Source: an uncultured Lachnospiraceae bacterium | GTDB lineage: Bacteria; Bacillota; Clostridia; Lachnospirales; Lachnospiraceae | NCBI GenBank assembly: GCA_910578345.1 | Contig: CAJTRA010000012.1 | Span: forward strand, 31,228-95,227 | Length of the DNA: 64,000 nucleotides | Reading direction: 5' to 3' | Part shown: positions 32,203 to 40,681 of the stretch, piece by piece | How positions within the stretch are numbered: position 1 is the first letter of the stretch | How the letters are laid out: each line of letters starts with the position of its first letter | Position numbers and translations under genes: made by a program | The notes under the pieces: model-generated | Told to the model about the DNA's origin: nothing | Seen by the model: the letters and a program-made list of their open reading frames with translations, nothing else | Database searches by the model: none

Positions 32203-33967
32203 GATCAAAATCTCCTTTTCGGTATAAAATTCTGGAATTTTCTTTGACAAGTTCCTCTTTGGTGCAGCAAGGGATCAGGACTGTCACACAGGCGCCCATG
32301 GAGGGGTTGTTGGTAAGACGCAGCCCATAGGAATCCCCAAAATATAATTTCAGCCGTTTGTCAATGTTGTACAGCCCATAGGAATTCTGCGGTCTGTCAG
32401 CGCAGGAAGCAGAGAAATCCTTAAGATAGGCGTCGGGGAAGCCGGGACCGTTATCCTTGATCGCTATGGACAGTACCTCCTTTTCCATCACGGCAAAGAG
32501 ACCGATGATACCTTTCCGGTTGACCGTTGCCGTGCCGTGGAGTACGGCGTTTTCGATCAGCGGCTGCAGGACCAGTTTCGGGATGATGAACTTCTGCAGT
32601 TCATCGGGAATGTCGATCAGAAACTGCAGCTTGTTTTCGAAACGGAGCTGCTGGATAAAGGTATATTGCCGGATGTAGGAGAGATCTTTTTCCAGAGTGC
32701 AGAAGGGTTCTCCCTTTAAGGACATCCGCTCGATATTGGCAAGGGCGGCGATGGCTTTCTTGCATTCCTGCGTCCGCCCTAAGTCGATCAGGCCGGAGAT
32801 GCAGTTCAGCGTATTGTAGAGAAAATGGGGATTGATCTGCGCCTGCAGGTTTTCAATCTGGGCATCCTTGGTGAGCAGTTTCTGCTGGTGGATCTTGTCA
32901 GTGAGCTTGTGGATCCGCGTAAGCATGCGGTTGTACACTCTGGACAGTGTGACAAACTCGTCCGCAGTATCCATATGAATAAACGCTTCATCGTCAATCA
33001 CCGAGGTGTGTTCCAGCTTCCGGATGAAAAACTGGAACTCCTGCGCGATCCGGGCGGATACGTAATAGACGGAGGCGAGAATCGCGCCGATGGAGATTGT
33101 CGCGATGACGACCTGGAAGAAGAGCGCTGTGTAGGCGGATTGATAGATCAATGTTTCATTGGAGATTAAGAGTAACTGCAGGTGATCCCGGTAGAGAGAG
33201 CGGCGCGTGGTCAAAAAACGCTGTTCCAGAAAGGTGCCCTGTCCAGTCTCTGACAGAATCTGCAGATTCTTTTCCGAAAGAGGGGTCAGATTTAAGAGCA
33301 CCTCGTTATTCTCTCCCATGATGGCGAAGGAATAACATTCATCTCCGGTAGAAAGAAACTGCTCCAGCCTGTCTGTGTTCAATTCCCCGATCAGAGTGCC
33401 CAGATAGATCTTACCAGTGGTATCAGAGCTGCCGGTCCATAGATAGACTTCCCTGGAGATCAAAAGTGTGTCAGCGTGTCCCTCATAGGTGCTTAGATGG
33501 ATCAGACCATGCTTCTTGTGTACCTCTGTCTGAATATCATCCAACATAGATAAGACAGCGCCATAGACGGCTGGATCCGAGATCCGCCCCTGGGAGGAGA
33601 GGACGCTTCCATCCGCAGTGACCAGATAGAGATTGTGCAGGAAAGCATTGTTGAAGGAGGAATAGTAGAAGACATCCTTCATGAAATCGGTATTGGTTAA
33701 CGGGGTTTGCTGCAGAGCGTTCTGTGTATCGATCCTGTACAAAAAGACGCTGGAATCCAAAGTAAACTGCCGCAGATCTTCATCCAAAACGGTAGAGGCA
33801 GTCGTCAACAGAGTGGTTTTCTGCCGGTCAGAGGAGAGGGTTAAAGAGTGCCAGTAGAAAACGCCTACCCCTAGAAGGATCAGGAGATAGCTGGCGACCA
33901 GAAAGGGCAGGATCGTGATCGAATATTTATATTTGATGCTGTATTTCTTGGATGACAGATGTATCAT
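32183..33967 (-). CDS. YesM-type sensor histidine kinase
   Basis: A 594-residue membrane sensor. Two membrane helices (about 13-38 and 275-300) bracket an extracellular Cache-like sensing region. HAMP follows (about 310-365), then the His_kinase domain with INPHFLYNTLNCISGL, the phosphorylated His among these, and a C-terminal HATPase with LVLQPLIENAVLHG and DNGPGFP. This Firmicutes class senses extracellular carbohydrates, often with a binding protein, and drives YesN regulators. The ATG at 33967 follows AGGAGAACG; the upstream ATG at 34030 is less likely. It is transcribed leftward, divergent from the solute-binding protein gene. Confidence 0.92.
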   Translation of the reverse strand: MIHLSSKKYSIKYKYSITILPFLVASYLLILLGVGVFYWHSLTLSSDRQKTTLLTTASTVLDEDLRQFTLDSSVFLYRIDTQNALQQTPLTNTDFMKDVFYYSSFNNAFLHNLYLVTADGSVLSSQGRISDPAVYGAVLSMLDDIQTEVHKKHGLIHLSTYEGHADTLLISREVYLWTGSSDTTGKIYLGTLIGELNTDRLEQFLSTGDECYSFAIMGENNEVLLNLTPLSEKNLQILSETGQGTFLEQRFLTTRRSLYRDHLQLLLISNETLIYQSAYTALFFQVVIATISIGAILASVYYVSARIAQEFQFFIRKLEHTSVIDDEAFIHMDTADEFVTLSRVYNRMLTRIHKLTDKIHQQKLLTKDAQIENLQAQINPHFLYNTLNCISGLIDLGRTQECKKAIAALANIERMSLKGEPFCTLEKDLSYIRQYTFIQQLRFENKLQFLIDIPDELQKFIIPKLVLQPLIENAVLHGTATVNRKGIIGLFAVMEKEVLSIAIKDNGPGFPDAYLKDFSASCADRPQNSYGLYNIDKRLKLYFGDSYGLRLTNNPSMGACVTVLIPCCTKEELVKENSRILYRKGDFDHEAIDC

Positions 33968-34086
33968 CGGCGTTCTCCTGTGTTTTTTATTATAGTTATT
34001 TTTAAACATTAGCACACATAAAATACGCAAACAAGAGCATAATCCCAGATGTAAAATAATTGGTATCTGATGTCATATTTATGGAA

Positions 34087-34115
34087 TCGAAAAGAAAAAT
34101 GACGCCTGTTACAAT
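34087..34115 (+). promoter_or_regulatory. Promoter for the sugar-binding protein operon
   Basis: TCGAAA at 34087-34092, a 17-base spacer and TACAAT at 34110-34115. The weak -35 suits activation by the YesN regulator encoded divergently. Confidence 0.55.
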
Positions 34116-34217
34116 AGAATCGTGGAAGATAAAAAAAAGAGAGGCAAAGCTGCAGAGCAGAATCTGATATTCTGCCCGCGTTCCTCAGCATGGAATGCCT
34201 CGGAATGGAGGAAAGTA

Positions 34218-35687
34218 ATGAAGAGAAAAATCATGTCCGTTTTGTTAGCTTCGGTATTGGCGGCCGGCGCGTTAGCGGGGTGCGGCGGCAGCGGGACGGC
34301 AGAGGGCGACACAGCAGAAAGCACGGAAAGCGAGACGCCGGCGCAGGAGAGCGATACGGCCAAAGAGGAGACGGCACAGGACGCGCAGCAGGCAGAAGCA
34401 GATGAGGCTTCTGATACGGCGGATGCAAAGCAGGAAACAGGCGGTCTGGGAGAATATGTTTTCCAGGATCTGGAGGATGCAGAGATCAATTATTTTAATT
34501 TTTCCATCGAGGGAAAAGAGCTGTATGAGCAGGAAATCGCAGCTTACAATGAGATTCATCCCAACGTTAAGATCAATCTGAATCTGGTGGGCGGCGGCAC
34601 AGACTGGCGCAGTACTCTGAAAGCACAGATCTCCAGCGGCGAGGCGCCTGATATTATCATGGTAGAAGGAAGTGCGGATTTTGACACCTTCGGCGATCTG
34701 TTAGAAGACTTGAGCGACCAGCCCTGGGTAGAGCATATCTATCCGAATTCAATCGAGGATTGTAAAGTGGATGGTAAGGTAGTGGGTCTTCCCGGCGGCG
34801 TTGTGTGCTACGGAATGCTCTATAACAGGGCGATCTTTGAGGCCTGTGGGATAGATGGCGCTACACTGGATTCCTATGACAAGATCGACGCGGCGTTTGC
34901 AACGGTCAAAGAAGCGATCGAGAGCGGCGCACTGGCAGACCAGTTCCCGAACCTGGAAGGTGTCGTTTCCGTGCCAGGTTCGGAGAAGTGGGTGATCGGG
35001 CAGCACGCAGGCAACGCAGCTATGGCGATGGAGTTAAAGAGCGCCAATGAGGCTTTTAAGGCAGAGACGTTTGATTTCACTTATGCCGACCAGATGAAGG
35101 ATTATATCGATCTGATGGTGAAGTACAGCCCCAATGCAGATAACCCGGCGACTCTGGTAGCAGTAGATTATGATAGCGCTATGGGCGGCTCCTTCTGTAT
35201 TGAAAAGACAGCCGTGATCCAGATGGGCCAGTGGGTACAGCCTGTGATCAACGAGATCGATCCCACCCTGCTTGATAAGATCGGTGTGCTGCCGATTCCG
35301 ATGAAGGGAGTGGATGAGGACAATATCTGCTACGGTATCGCTTCTTATATGATTGTGAATAAGAATTCCTCCGATGCGAATAAGGCGGCAGCCAAAGATT
35401 TCATGAACTGGCTGTATATGTCAGATACCGGCAAAGCCTTTGTAACTTCCAATATCGGAGTGCCGATGGACAATTTCGATGACTTCCCGTCGGCCAATGT
35501 GATCAGCCAGGCGTGTGAATCTTTCGCGAAATCCGGCAATACCACGACGCTTGTGTTCAGTTCCGCACCGGACGGATGGCTTGATCTGCTGGGAGCTGGT
35601 GTGCAGAGTTATATTTCCGGCGACAAAGAATGGAGCCAGGTCGTGGAAGAGGCCAAGACGAACTGGGCCGAACTCAGGAACCAGTAA
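34218..35687 (+). CDS. Sugar ABC transporter substrate-binding lipoprotein
   Basis: A 489-residue extracellular binding protein. The signal peptide MKRKIMSVLLASVLAAGA ends in the lipobox LAGC with Cys22 for lipid attachment. A Thr/Glu/Ala-rich linker (about 23-75) precedes the family 1 solute-binding fold: YNEIHPNVKINLNLVGGGTDWRSTLKAQISSGEAPDIIM is typical of carbohydrate binders. The ATG at 34218 has GGAGG 6-7 bases upstream. With the two downstream permeases it makes a CUT1-type sugar importer, with no ATPase gene nearby; a shared MsmX/UgpC-like ATPase elsewhere is expected. The substrate cannot be told from the sequence; the YesMN neighbours suggest an oligosaccharide. Confidence 0.92.
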   Translation: MKRKIMSVLLASVLAAGALAGCGGSGTAEGDTAESTESETPAQESDTAKEETAQDAQQAEADEASDTADAKQETGGLGEYVFQDLEDAEINYFNFSIEGKELYEQEIAAYNEIHPNVKINLNLVGGGTDWRSTLKAQISSGEAPDIIMVEGSADFDTFGDLLEDLSDQPWVEHIYPNSIEDCKVDGKVVGLPGGVVCYGMLYNRAIFEACGIDGATLDSYDKIDAAFATVKEAIESGALADQFPNLEGVVSVPGSEKWVIGQHAGNAAMAMELKSANEAFKAETFDFTYADQMKDYIDLMVKYSPNADNPATLVAVDYDSAMGGSFCIEKTAVIQMGQWVQPVINEIDPTLLDKIGVLPIPMKGVDEDNICYGIASYMIVNKNSSDANKAAAKDFMNWLYMSDTGKAFVTSNIGVPMDNFDDFPSANVISQACESFAKSGNTTTLVFSSAPDGWLDLLGAGVQSYISGDKEWSQVVEEAKTNWAELRNQ

Positions 35688-35770
35688 GAGTAATCTGAGA
35701 AACCTTTGCAGGTTCGAAAGCGATCGTTTTGACGTCGCTGACGATAGAACAAGTTACAGGGAAAAAGAAG

Positions 35771-35804
35771 ACAGCCAGGGAACCCTCTGTGGTTTGCTGG
35801 CTGT
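35771..35804 (+). terminator. Hairpin in the binding protein-permease gap
   Basis: ACAGCCAG (35771-35778) pairs with CTGGCTGT (35797-35804), with an inner AACC/GGTT pair. No T-run follows, so it more likely protects the upstream message or attenuates than terminates. This explains higher binding-protein than permease levels. The whole 35688-35929 gap holds no gene. Confidence 0.45.
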
Positions 35805-35929
35805 TGGTAACAGTACAGATCATAAGTTCCGCAAGACGGCCAAAGGAAACGGTGCCGGCAATATCTCATCGATCGAAGCAGGTGCGGTGAACATGGATCA
35901 GAGTGCGGTTACAGGAGAGGAGAGACCAT

Positions 35930-36793
35930 ATGCGCAAATCAAAAGGAGTTTTCTGGATGTTTCTTGCCCCCTGCCTGCTTACCTTTATGCTGGCAGTGAT
36001 CATTCCGATGTTGTCCGGCATTTATTATTCCTTTACGGACTGGGACGGGATCAACAGCAACTGTGATTTTGTAGGGCTTCGCAACTATCTTAAAGTGTTT
36101 CAGGATTCCTATTTTCGGAATTCCTTTGTATTTACGATTCTGTTTGTGATTGTGTCTGTGTGTACTGTGAATGTGCTTGCTTTCGGCCTGGCGCTTCTGG
36201 TGACACAGAGGGCGGGCGGCAGTAATCTGTTTCGGAGTATTTATTTCATGCCGAATCTGGTAGGCGGTGTGCTGGTCGGATTTACCTGGCAGTTTATCGT
36301 CAAGGATGTGTTCGACAGCATCGGGCAGATGCTTCACATGGATTTCCTGCGCGGCTGGCTTTCCACGCAGGCGACGGGATTCTGGGCGATGGTGATCGTG
36401 GTGACCTGGCAGATGAGCGGTTATATGATGTTGGTCTACATAGCACAGATCCAGAATATTCCTGATAATCTGCTGGAGGCGGCAGCCATCGACGGCGCAA
36501 ATGGCTTCCAGCAGTTTATCCGGATCAAACTGCCGCTTATGATGCCGGCTTTTACCATCGGCCTGTTCTTGACGATGACAAATTGTTTCAAGCTGTATGA
36601 CCAAAACCTGACTCTGACAAACGGCGGTCCCTCGAAATCTACAGAGATGCTGACCATGAATATCTATAATACGGCGTTCGTGACGAACCAGTACGGGCAG
36701 GCACAGGCAAAAGGAATTATTTTCCTGATTGTCGTGGCGCTGATTACGGTGAGTCAGTTGATGGCGACGAAGAAGAGAGAGGTGGAGATGTAA
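35930..36793 (+). CDS. Sugar ABC transporter permease, MalF type
   Basis: A 287-residue integral membrane permease with six helices. The N-terminus is MRKSKGVFWMFLAPCLLTFMLAVIIPML, followed by the usual YYSFTDWDG loop. The cytoplasmic EAA loop reads EAAAIDGANGFQQFIRIKLP at about 185-204, the site contacted by the ATPase. The ATG at 35930 follows GAGAGGAGAGACC; longer versions from 35903 have no support. It is the first of two inner-membrane subunits, and its stop overlaps the start of the second. Confidence 0.93.
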   Translation: MRKSKGVFWMFLAPCLLTFMLAVIIPMLSGIYYSFTDWDGINSNCDFVGLRNYLKVFQDSYFRNSFVFTILFVIVSVCTVNVLAFGLALLVTQRAGGSNLFRSIYFMPNLVGGVLVGFTWQFIVKDVFDSIGQMLHMDFLRGWLSTQATGFWAMVIVVTWQMSGYMMLVYIAQIQNIPDNLLEAAAIDGANGFQQFIRIKLPLMMPAFTIGLFLTMTNCFKLYDQNLTLTNGGPSKSTEMLTMNIYNTAFVTNQYGQAQAKGIIFLIVVALITVSQLMATKKREVEM

Positions 36794-37620
36794 TGAAAAA
36801 AAACAGGATCCTGAAACAGAGTATTCTTATACTCGTCTGTATGCTATTGGCGTTTGTTTTTCTCTTTCCGATTATCATTCTGCTGTTTAATTCCTTTAAG
36901 AGCCTGAAAGAGATCTACTTAAGCGTACTCGCATTCCCACAGACGCTGAACCTGGAAAATTATATACAAGCCTTTTCGGAGCTGGATTATTTCAGATCGA
37001 TCAGGAATTCCCTGACGGTCACCATTACCGTTACCACGGCGAATGTCCTGTGCTGTTCCATGGCTGCCTGGGTACTGGTGCGCTATAAGACCAGAACGAG
37101 CACGGTCATCTTCACCATGTTTTCGGTTGCGATCTTAGTGCCGTTCCAGTGCGTGATGCTTCCGCTTCTGTCTCTGATGGGAAAACTGCATCTGGTCAAT
37201 ATGCCTGGACTGATGTTAGTAAACCTGGGATTCGGCAGCTCCATGTCGATCATCCTTTTCCATGGGTTTATCAAGAATGTGCCTGCGGAGCTGGAGGAGG
37301 CGGCAGCCATCGACGGCGCCGGACAGGTACGGGTTTTCTTTACGATCGTGACGCCTCTGATCAGAGGCATCAGCGCCACAGTGGCTATCTTAAATGTGAT
37401 GAGCCTCTGGAACGACTACCTGCTTCCTTCCCTGACGATCAATAAGAAAGGACTGCAGACCCTGCCATTAAAAACCTATCTCTTCTTCGGCGCTTATACG
37501 AAGAAATGGAACCTGGGATCCGCAGCACTGGTCATGGCGATCGTGCCGGTGGTGGTCTTCTACGTGTGCTGCCAGAAATATATTGTCAAGGGAGTCACGG
37601 AGGGAGCGGTAAAGGGCTGA
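36793..37620 (+). CDS. Sugar ABC transporter permease, MalG type
   Basis: A 275-residue integral membrane permease with six helices, the second channel subunit of the importer. The N-terminus (KKNRILKQSILILVCMLLAFVFLFPIIILLFNSFKS) and the EAA loop EEAAAIDGAGQVRVFFTIVTP near 168-188 are typical of the CUT1 family. The start ATG overlaps the upstream TAA, so the two permeases are translationally coupled. No ATPase gene follows; the next gene encodes an AIM24-like protein after a gap of 110 bases. Confidence 0.94.
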   Translation: MKKNRILKQSILILVCMLLAFVFLFPIIILLFNSFKSLKEIYLSVLAFPQTLNLENYIQAFSELDYFRSIRNSLTVTITVTTANVLCCSMAAWVLVRYKTRTSTVIFTMFSVAILVPFQCVMLPLLSLMGKLHLVNMPGLMLVNLGFGSSMSIILFHGFIKNVPAELEEAAAIDGAGQVRVFFTIVTPLIRGISATVAILNVMSLWNDYLLPSLTINKKGLQTLPLKTYLFFGAYTKKWNLGSAALVMAIVPVVVFYVCCQKYIVKGVTEGAVKG

Positions 37621-37730
37621 GTGTGCAAAAGACATTGCCAATAAGGCGAGGATGGTGGTAACATAGAGACGGAGTGAAACAGTTGCGGTAAACAGGTGTT
37701 TCATAAATATACCATAAGGGGGAATTGAGT

Positions 37731-38411
37731 ATGCAGTACAGAATCATCGGCGACACAATGCCGGCAGTGGAGGTACTCTTCGATGCGCCCGGCGAGTCTA
37801 TGTATACACAGTCCGGCGGCATGGCCTGGATGTCAGACGGAATCGCCATGGACTCTAATATGAGAGGCGGTCTGGGTAAGAGCATCGGCAGGATGTTTAC
37901 AGGAGAGTCACTTTTCATGGCGACCTATAAGGCAGAACGCGCAGGCAGTATGGTGGCGTTTGCATCCACGGTTGCCGGGGAAGTGCTTCCGGTGGATGTA
38001 GGAGCAGATGGGGGCCTGATCTGTCAGAAAGGGGCATTTCTGTGCGCCCAGGAGACGGTACATCTGAATGTGACCTTCACGAAGAAGTTTTCTGCGGGAC
38101 TGTTCGGCGGGGAAGGATTTATCCTGCAGGATATCAGTGGAACCGGCATGGTTTTTCTGGAGATTGACGGAAATAAGGTGGTGAAGGATCTGGCGCCGGG
38201 AGAGGTGCTTAAGGTCGATACCGGCAATGTGGTGGCTTTTGAGCGGTCCGTGAATTATGAGATCGAGACAGTGAAAGGACTGAAAAATATTTTCCTGGGC
38301 GGAGAGGGACTGTTCCTGACGAAGTTGACCGGACCGGGAAGAGTTATCCTGCAGACGCAGAACTTCAATGAGTTTGCTGGGAGGATCATACGGATGGTGC
38401 CGTCGAGGTAA
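37731..38411 (+). CDS. AIM24/TIGR00266 family protein
   Basis: A 226-residue protein with the beta-strand-rich AIM24 fold. Signature pieces are MQYRIIGDTMPAVEVLFDAPGESMYTQSGGMAWM, GGLGKSIGRMFTGESLFMATY and GTGMVFLEIDGNKVVKDLAPGEVLKVDTGNVVAFE. The mitochondrial AIM24 gene is named from yeast screens; bacterial members have no settled function. It has no signal peptide and no membrane helix, so it is cytoplasmic. The ATG at 37731 lies 7 bases after GGGGGAA. It follows the ABC operon and ends in a strong terminator just before the A+T-rich defence-like cassette. Confidence 0.88.
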   Translation: MQYRIIGDTMPAVEVLFDAPGESMYTQSGGMAWMSDGIAMDSNMRGGLGKSIGRMFTGESLFMATYKAERAGSMVAFASTVAGEVLPVDVGADGGLICQKGAFLCAQETVHLNVTFTKKFSAGLFGGEGFILQDISGTGMVFLEIDGNKVVKDLAPGEVLKVDTGNVVAFERSVNYEIETVKGLKNIFLGGEGLFLTKLTGPGRVILQTQNFNEFAGRIIRMVPSR

Positions 38412-38440
38412 AGACGGAGAGTAATTGGATTGTGGACAGG

Positions 38441-38475
38441 AGGATTCTGCATATGCGGGATCCTTTTGTGTTTTC
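38441..38475 (+). terminator. Terminator after the AIM24-like gene
   Basis: A nearly perfect 24-base hairpin with arms AGGATTCTGCA and TGCGGGATCCT (two G-U pairs and one G-T), followed by TTTGTGTTTT. It marks the left border of the cassette at 38524-41832. Confidence 0.7.
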
Positions 38476-38523
38476 TGGGGAGGTTAGGGGGAGGGGAGGA
38501 TGCAAAAAGCAGTGCGTAAATTG

Positions 38524-38754
38524 TCAATCAGGAAGATCGACAAATAGATCAGATATATGAATTCCCAATGCCTGTGCAATGAAAGAGCACTTTTCAATGG
38601 TAATACTATGTTCCCCACGCTCAATCCTGCCATAATATGCCCGGCTTATGTTGCATTTATGTGCAAATTCTTCCTGACTGTATCCTTTGCTTTCGCGAAA
38701 TTTTTTCAAATTGTTTCCAAAATAGAAATTGATATCAGTATTTGCGGGCTTCAT
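38524..38754 (-). CDS. XRE-family transcriptional regulator
   Basis: A 76-residue DNA-binding protein consisting of one Cro/C1-type helix-turn-helix: NNLKKFRESKGYSQEEFAHKCNISRAYYGRIERGEHSITIEKC, with the recognition helix around NISRAYYGRIERG. The C-terminus has the common IAQALGIHISDLF segment. The ATG at 38754 has GGAGG 8 bases upstream; an upstream ATG at 38802 is inside the operator region. It is divergent from the AIPR-like operon and the two share a 14-bp palindromic operator at 38797-38810, so it probably represses both promoters, as regulators of toxic or defence genes often do. Confidence 0.85.
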   Translation of the reverse strand: MKPANTDINFYFGNNLKKFRESKGYSQEEFAHKCNISRAYYGRIERGEHSITIEKCSFIAQALGIHISDLFVDLPD

Positions 38755-38796
38755 TTTATTATCCTCCGCTAAAATAATACCATAAAAAAAGGAAAG

Positions 38797-38810
38797 CGTC
38801 ATATATGACG
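38797..38810. promoter_or_regulatory. Palindromic operator of the divergent promoters
   Basis: CGTCATATATGACG is a perfect 14-bp palindrome. It touches the -35 TTGGAA of the rightward promoter, and its right half forms the -35-like TGACGC of a leftward promoter, with TATTAT 17 bases further. A dimer of the XRE protein bound here would block both directions. Confidence 0.65.
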
Positions 38811-38838
38811 TTGGAAAAAGATAGAAAAATGGTAGAAT
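38811..38838 (+). promoter_or_regulatory. Promoter of the AIPR-methyltransferase-HNH operon
   Basis: TTGGAA at 38811-38816, a 16-base spacer and TAGAAT at 38833-38838. The -35 directly adjoins the palindromic operator. Confidence 0.6.
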
Positions 38839-38895
38839 AGAGGCAGATGGCGGTTGTACCGTGTATCAAATAATAAACCTTCAGGAGGAGAAAAT

Positions 38896-40074
38896 ATGAG
38901 TAGCAGGGAATTAAAGTTTAAAGTGGAATCCTTTAGAAAAATCCCCAATCCCTATCTGTCGAAAGAAGATGGAGAAAAAAGAGCAATGATGTATATTGCA
39001 ATATGTGATGTAAAAAACCTGCCGGATAATATTCCAATGGAGACAAATCCAAGAAAACAAAAACTGACCATGGGAGTTCCAAAGAAAATTAAAGCATCTT
39101 TGTTGGATGAGACATATTTGGATTTTTATCTGCTGAACAGAGGACTGTGTATTTCAGCGGCGGATGTCTCGTTTAATAACTATTCAAATGAGATGACAAT
39201 ACTTTTTGAAGATTTTGATTATCACGGTGACGTGGATGGCGGACATACCTATCAAGTAATATTAGCTAACAGGGACAAGCTTGATTATGAAAGACAATTT
39301 GTCAAATTGGAAATTTTGACTGGGATTGAAGATATATTCCAGAGATTAGCGGCGGCAAGAAACACCTCCACTCAAGTACAGGACAAGTCTATCGCTGAAC
39401 TCGAAAACAGATTTGAAATTATTAAAAAAATGACAGAGGGAGAGCGGTATTATAACGATATTTATTTTGAGGAAAACGACGATGGAAGTATTGACGTAAC
39501 AGATATTCTGGCCATCCTAAATATGTTTAATTTATCGGCGTATCCGGATAAGGAAAAATTTCCGACAGCCTCATATAGCAGTAAAAAGAAATGCGTCAAT
39601 ACCTATATTGAGTGCCACAAAAAGTTTGGAGACGATGCGGAAAACCCGTATGTTAAGATGCAGCCCATCATGAAAGACATTTTTAAATTATATGATTACA
39701 TTGAGGTTAATATGGCCAGATATTATAAGGAAAAATATACCTCAGGTAAGTATGGATCGATTAAGGGAGTGACGCCTGCTAAACGAGGAGAATGTTTTAA
39801 GTCCAAATTTTTAAAAAACAGTATGGAATATTTGACACCTACCGGTTTCATATACCCAATACTTGGGTCATTCAGGGCATTAATGAAAGAAGAAAACGGA
39901 ATATATAAATGGATCAAGAATCCCTTTCTTGTAACGGATGAACTGGGCGGGGATTTAGTGGCGACTACAGTTGAACGTAGTAGAACATTGGGCAATAATC
40001 CACAATCTGTAGGGAAAGATGCAGGGAATTGGAAAACCTTATATATGACGGTTCGACTTAGTATGTTAGAATAA
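38896..40074 (+). CDS. AIPR-like (abortive phage resistance) protein
   Basis: A 392-residue protein whose core resembles the AIPR domain: YLDFYLLNRGLCISAADV (75-91), DGDVDGGHT-like DVDGGHTYQVIL (112-123) and RLAAARNTSTQVQDKSIAEL (150-169) follow the order seen in AIPR proteins. There the DGGHT-type motif and the asparagine-threonine segment are conserved. AIPR proteins occur in phage defence loci, but their chemistry is not settled. The gene is visibly A+T-rich compared with its neighbours. The ATG at 38896 follows AGGAGGAGAA. It opens a three-gene unit with a methyltransferase 13 bases downstream and an HNH nuclease overlapping that. Confidence 0.75.
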   Translation: MSSRELKFKVESFRKIPNPYLSKEDGEKRAMMYIAICDVKNLPDNIPMETNPRKQKLTMGVPKKIKASLLDETYLDFYLLNRGLCISAADVSFNNYSNEMTILFEDFDYHGDVDGGHTYQVILANRDKLDYERQFVKLEILTGIEDIFQRLAAARNTSTQVQDKSIAELENRFEIIKKMTEGERYYNDIYFEENDDGSIDVTDILAILNMFNLSAYPDKEKFPTASYSSKKKCVNTYIECHKKFGDDAENPYVKMQPIMKDIFKLYDYIEVNMARYYKEKYTSGKYGSIKGVTPAKRGECFKSKFLKNSMEYLTPTGFIYPILGSFRALMKEENGIYKWIKNPFLVTDELGGDLVATTVERSRTLGNNPQSVGKDAGNWKTLYMTVRLSMLE

Positions 40075-40087
40075 AAGAAAGAGGTGT

Positions 40088-40681
40088 ATGATGCAAAGTT
40101 TAAACACACTCAGCTATTATGAGCGTAAAGCCGAACAGTTTTATCATAATACCGTTTCAGTCAATTTCAGTGAAACGCAAAACCGGTTTTTGTCAAAATT
40201 GAAAAAGGGCGCGGTTATTCTCGACTTCGGCTGTGGTTCCGGCCGTGACACAAAGTATTTCCTTTCACAGGGGTATTGCGTGGAAGCGATAGATGGGTCG
40301 TTGGAGTTATGTAAACTTGCAAGCCAATACAGTGGAATACCGGTCCGCCATATGTTTTTCCAGGATTTGGCAGAAATCAACAAATATGACGGTATCTGGG
40401 CGTGTGCTTCCATCCTCCATCTTCCACAAAAGGAATTGGCTGATGTTATGCACAAGATGCAAAGAGCTTTGAAGGACGATGGGATTATTTATACAGCCTT
40501 TAAATATGGCGTTTTTTCAGGGGAACGGAATGGACGTTACTTCACTGACATGACAGAAGAAAAGTTTGCCGATTTTATGGAGAAAGCAGGCGGATTGCGG
40601 ATAGAGGAGCAATGGATAACATTTGATGCGAGACCGGGAAGAGGTGAGGAACGATGGCTCAACATCATTCTGCGGAAATAG
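40088..40681 (+). CDS. Class I SAM-dependent methyltransferase
   Basis: A 197-residue methyltransferase of the compact TehB-like/Methyltransf_25 type. Motif I is ILDFGCGSGRDTKYF at about 44-58, the acidic residue after the second strand is in CVEAIDGSLELC, and post-motif IWACASILHLP fits motif IV of small-molecule or protein enzymes rather than the NPPY or DPPY of adenine methylases. So DNA modification is not obvious. The gene lies between the AIPR-like and HNH genes, with its 3' end overlapping the HNH gene by 28 bases. Two ATGs in a row (40088 and 40091) could start it; GAGG lies upstream. A+T-rich. Confidence 0.85.
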   Translation: MMQSLNTLSYYERKAEQFYHNTVSVNFSETQNRFLSKLKKGAVILDFGCGSGRDTKYFLSQGYCVEAIDGSLELCKLASQYSGIPVRHMFFQDLAEINKYDGIWACASILHLPQKELADVMHKMQRALKDDGIIYTAFKYGVFSGERNGRYFTDMTEEKFADFMEKAGGLRIEEQWITFDARPGRGEERWLNIILRK

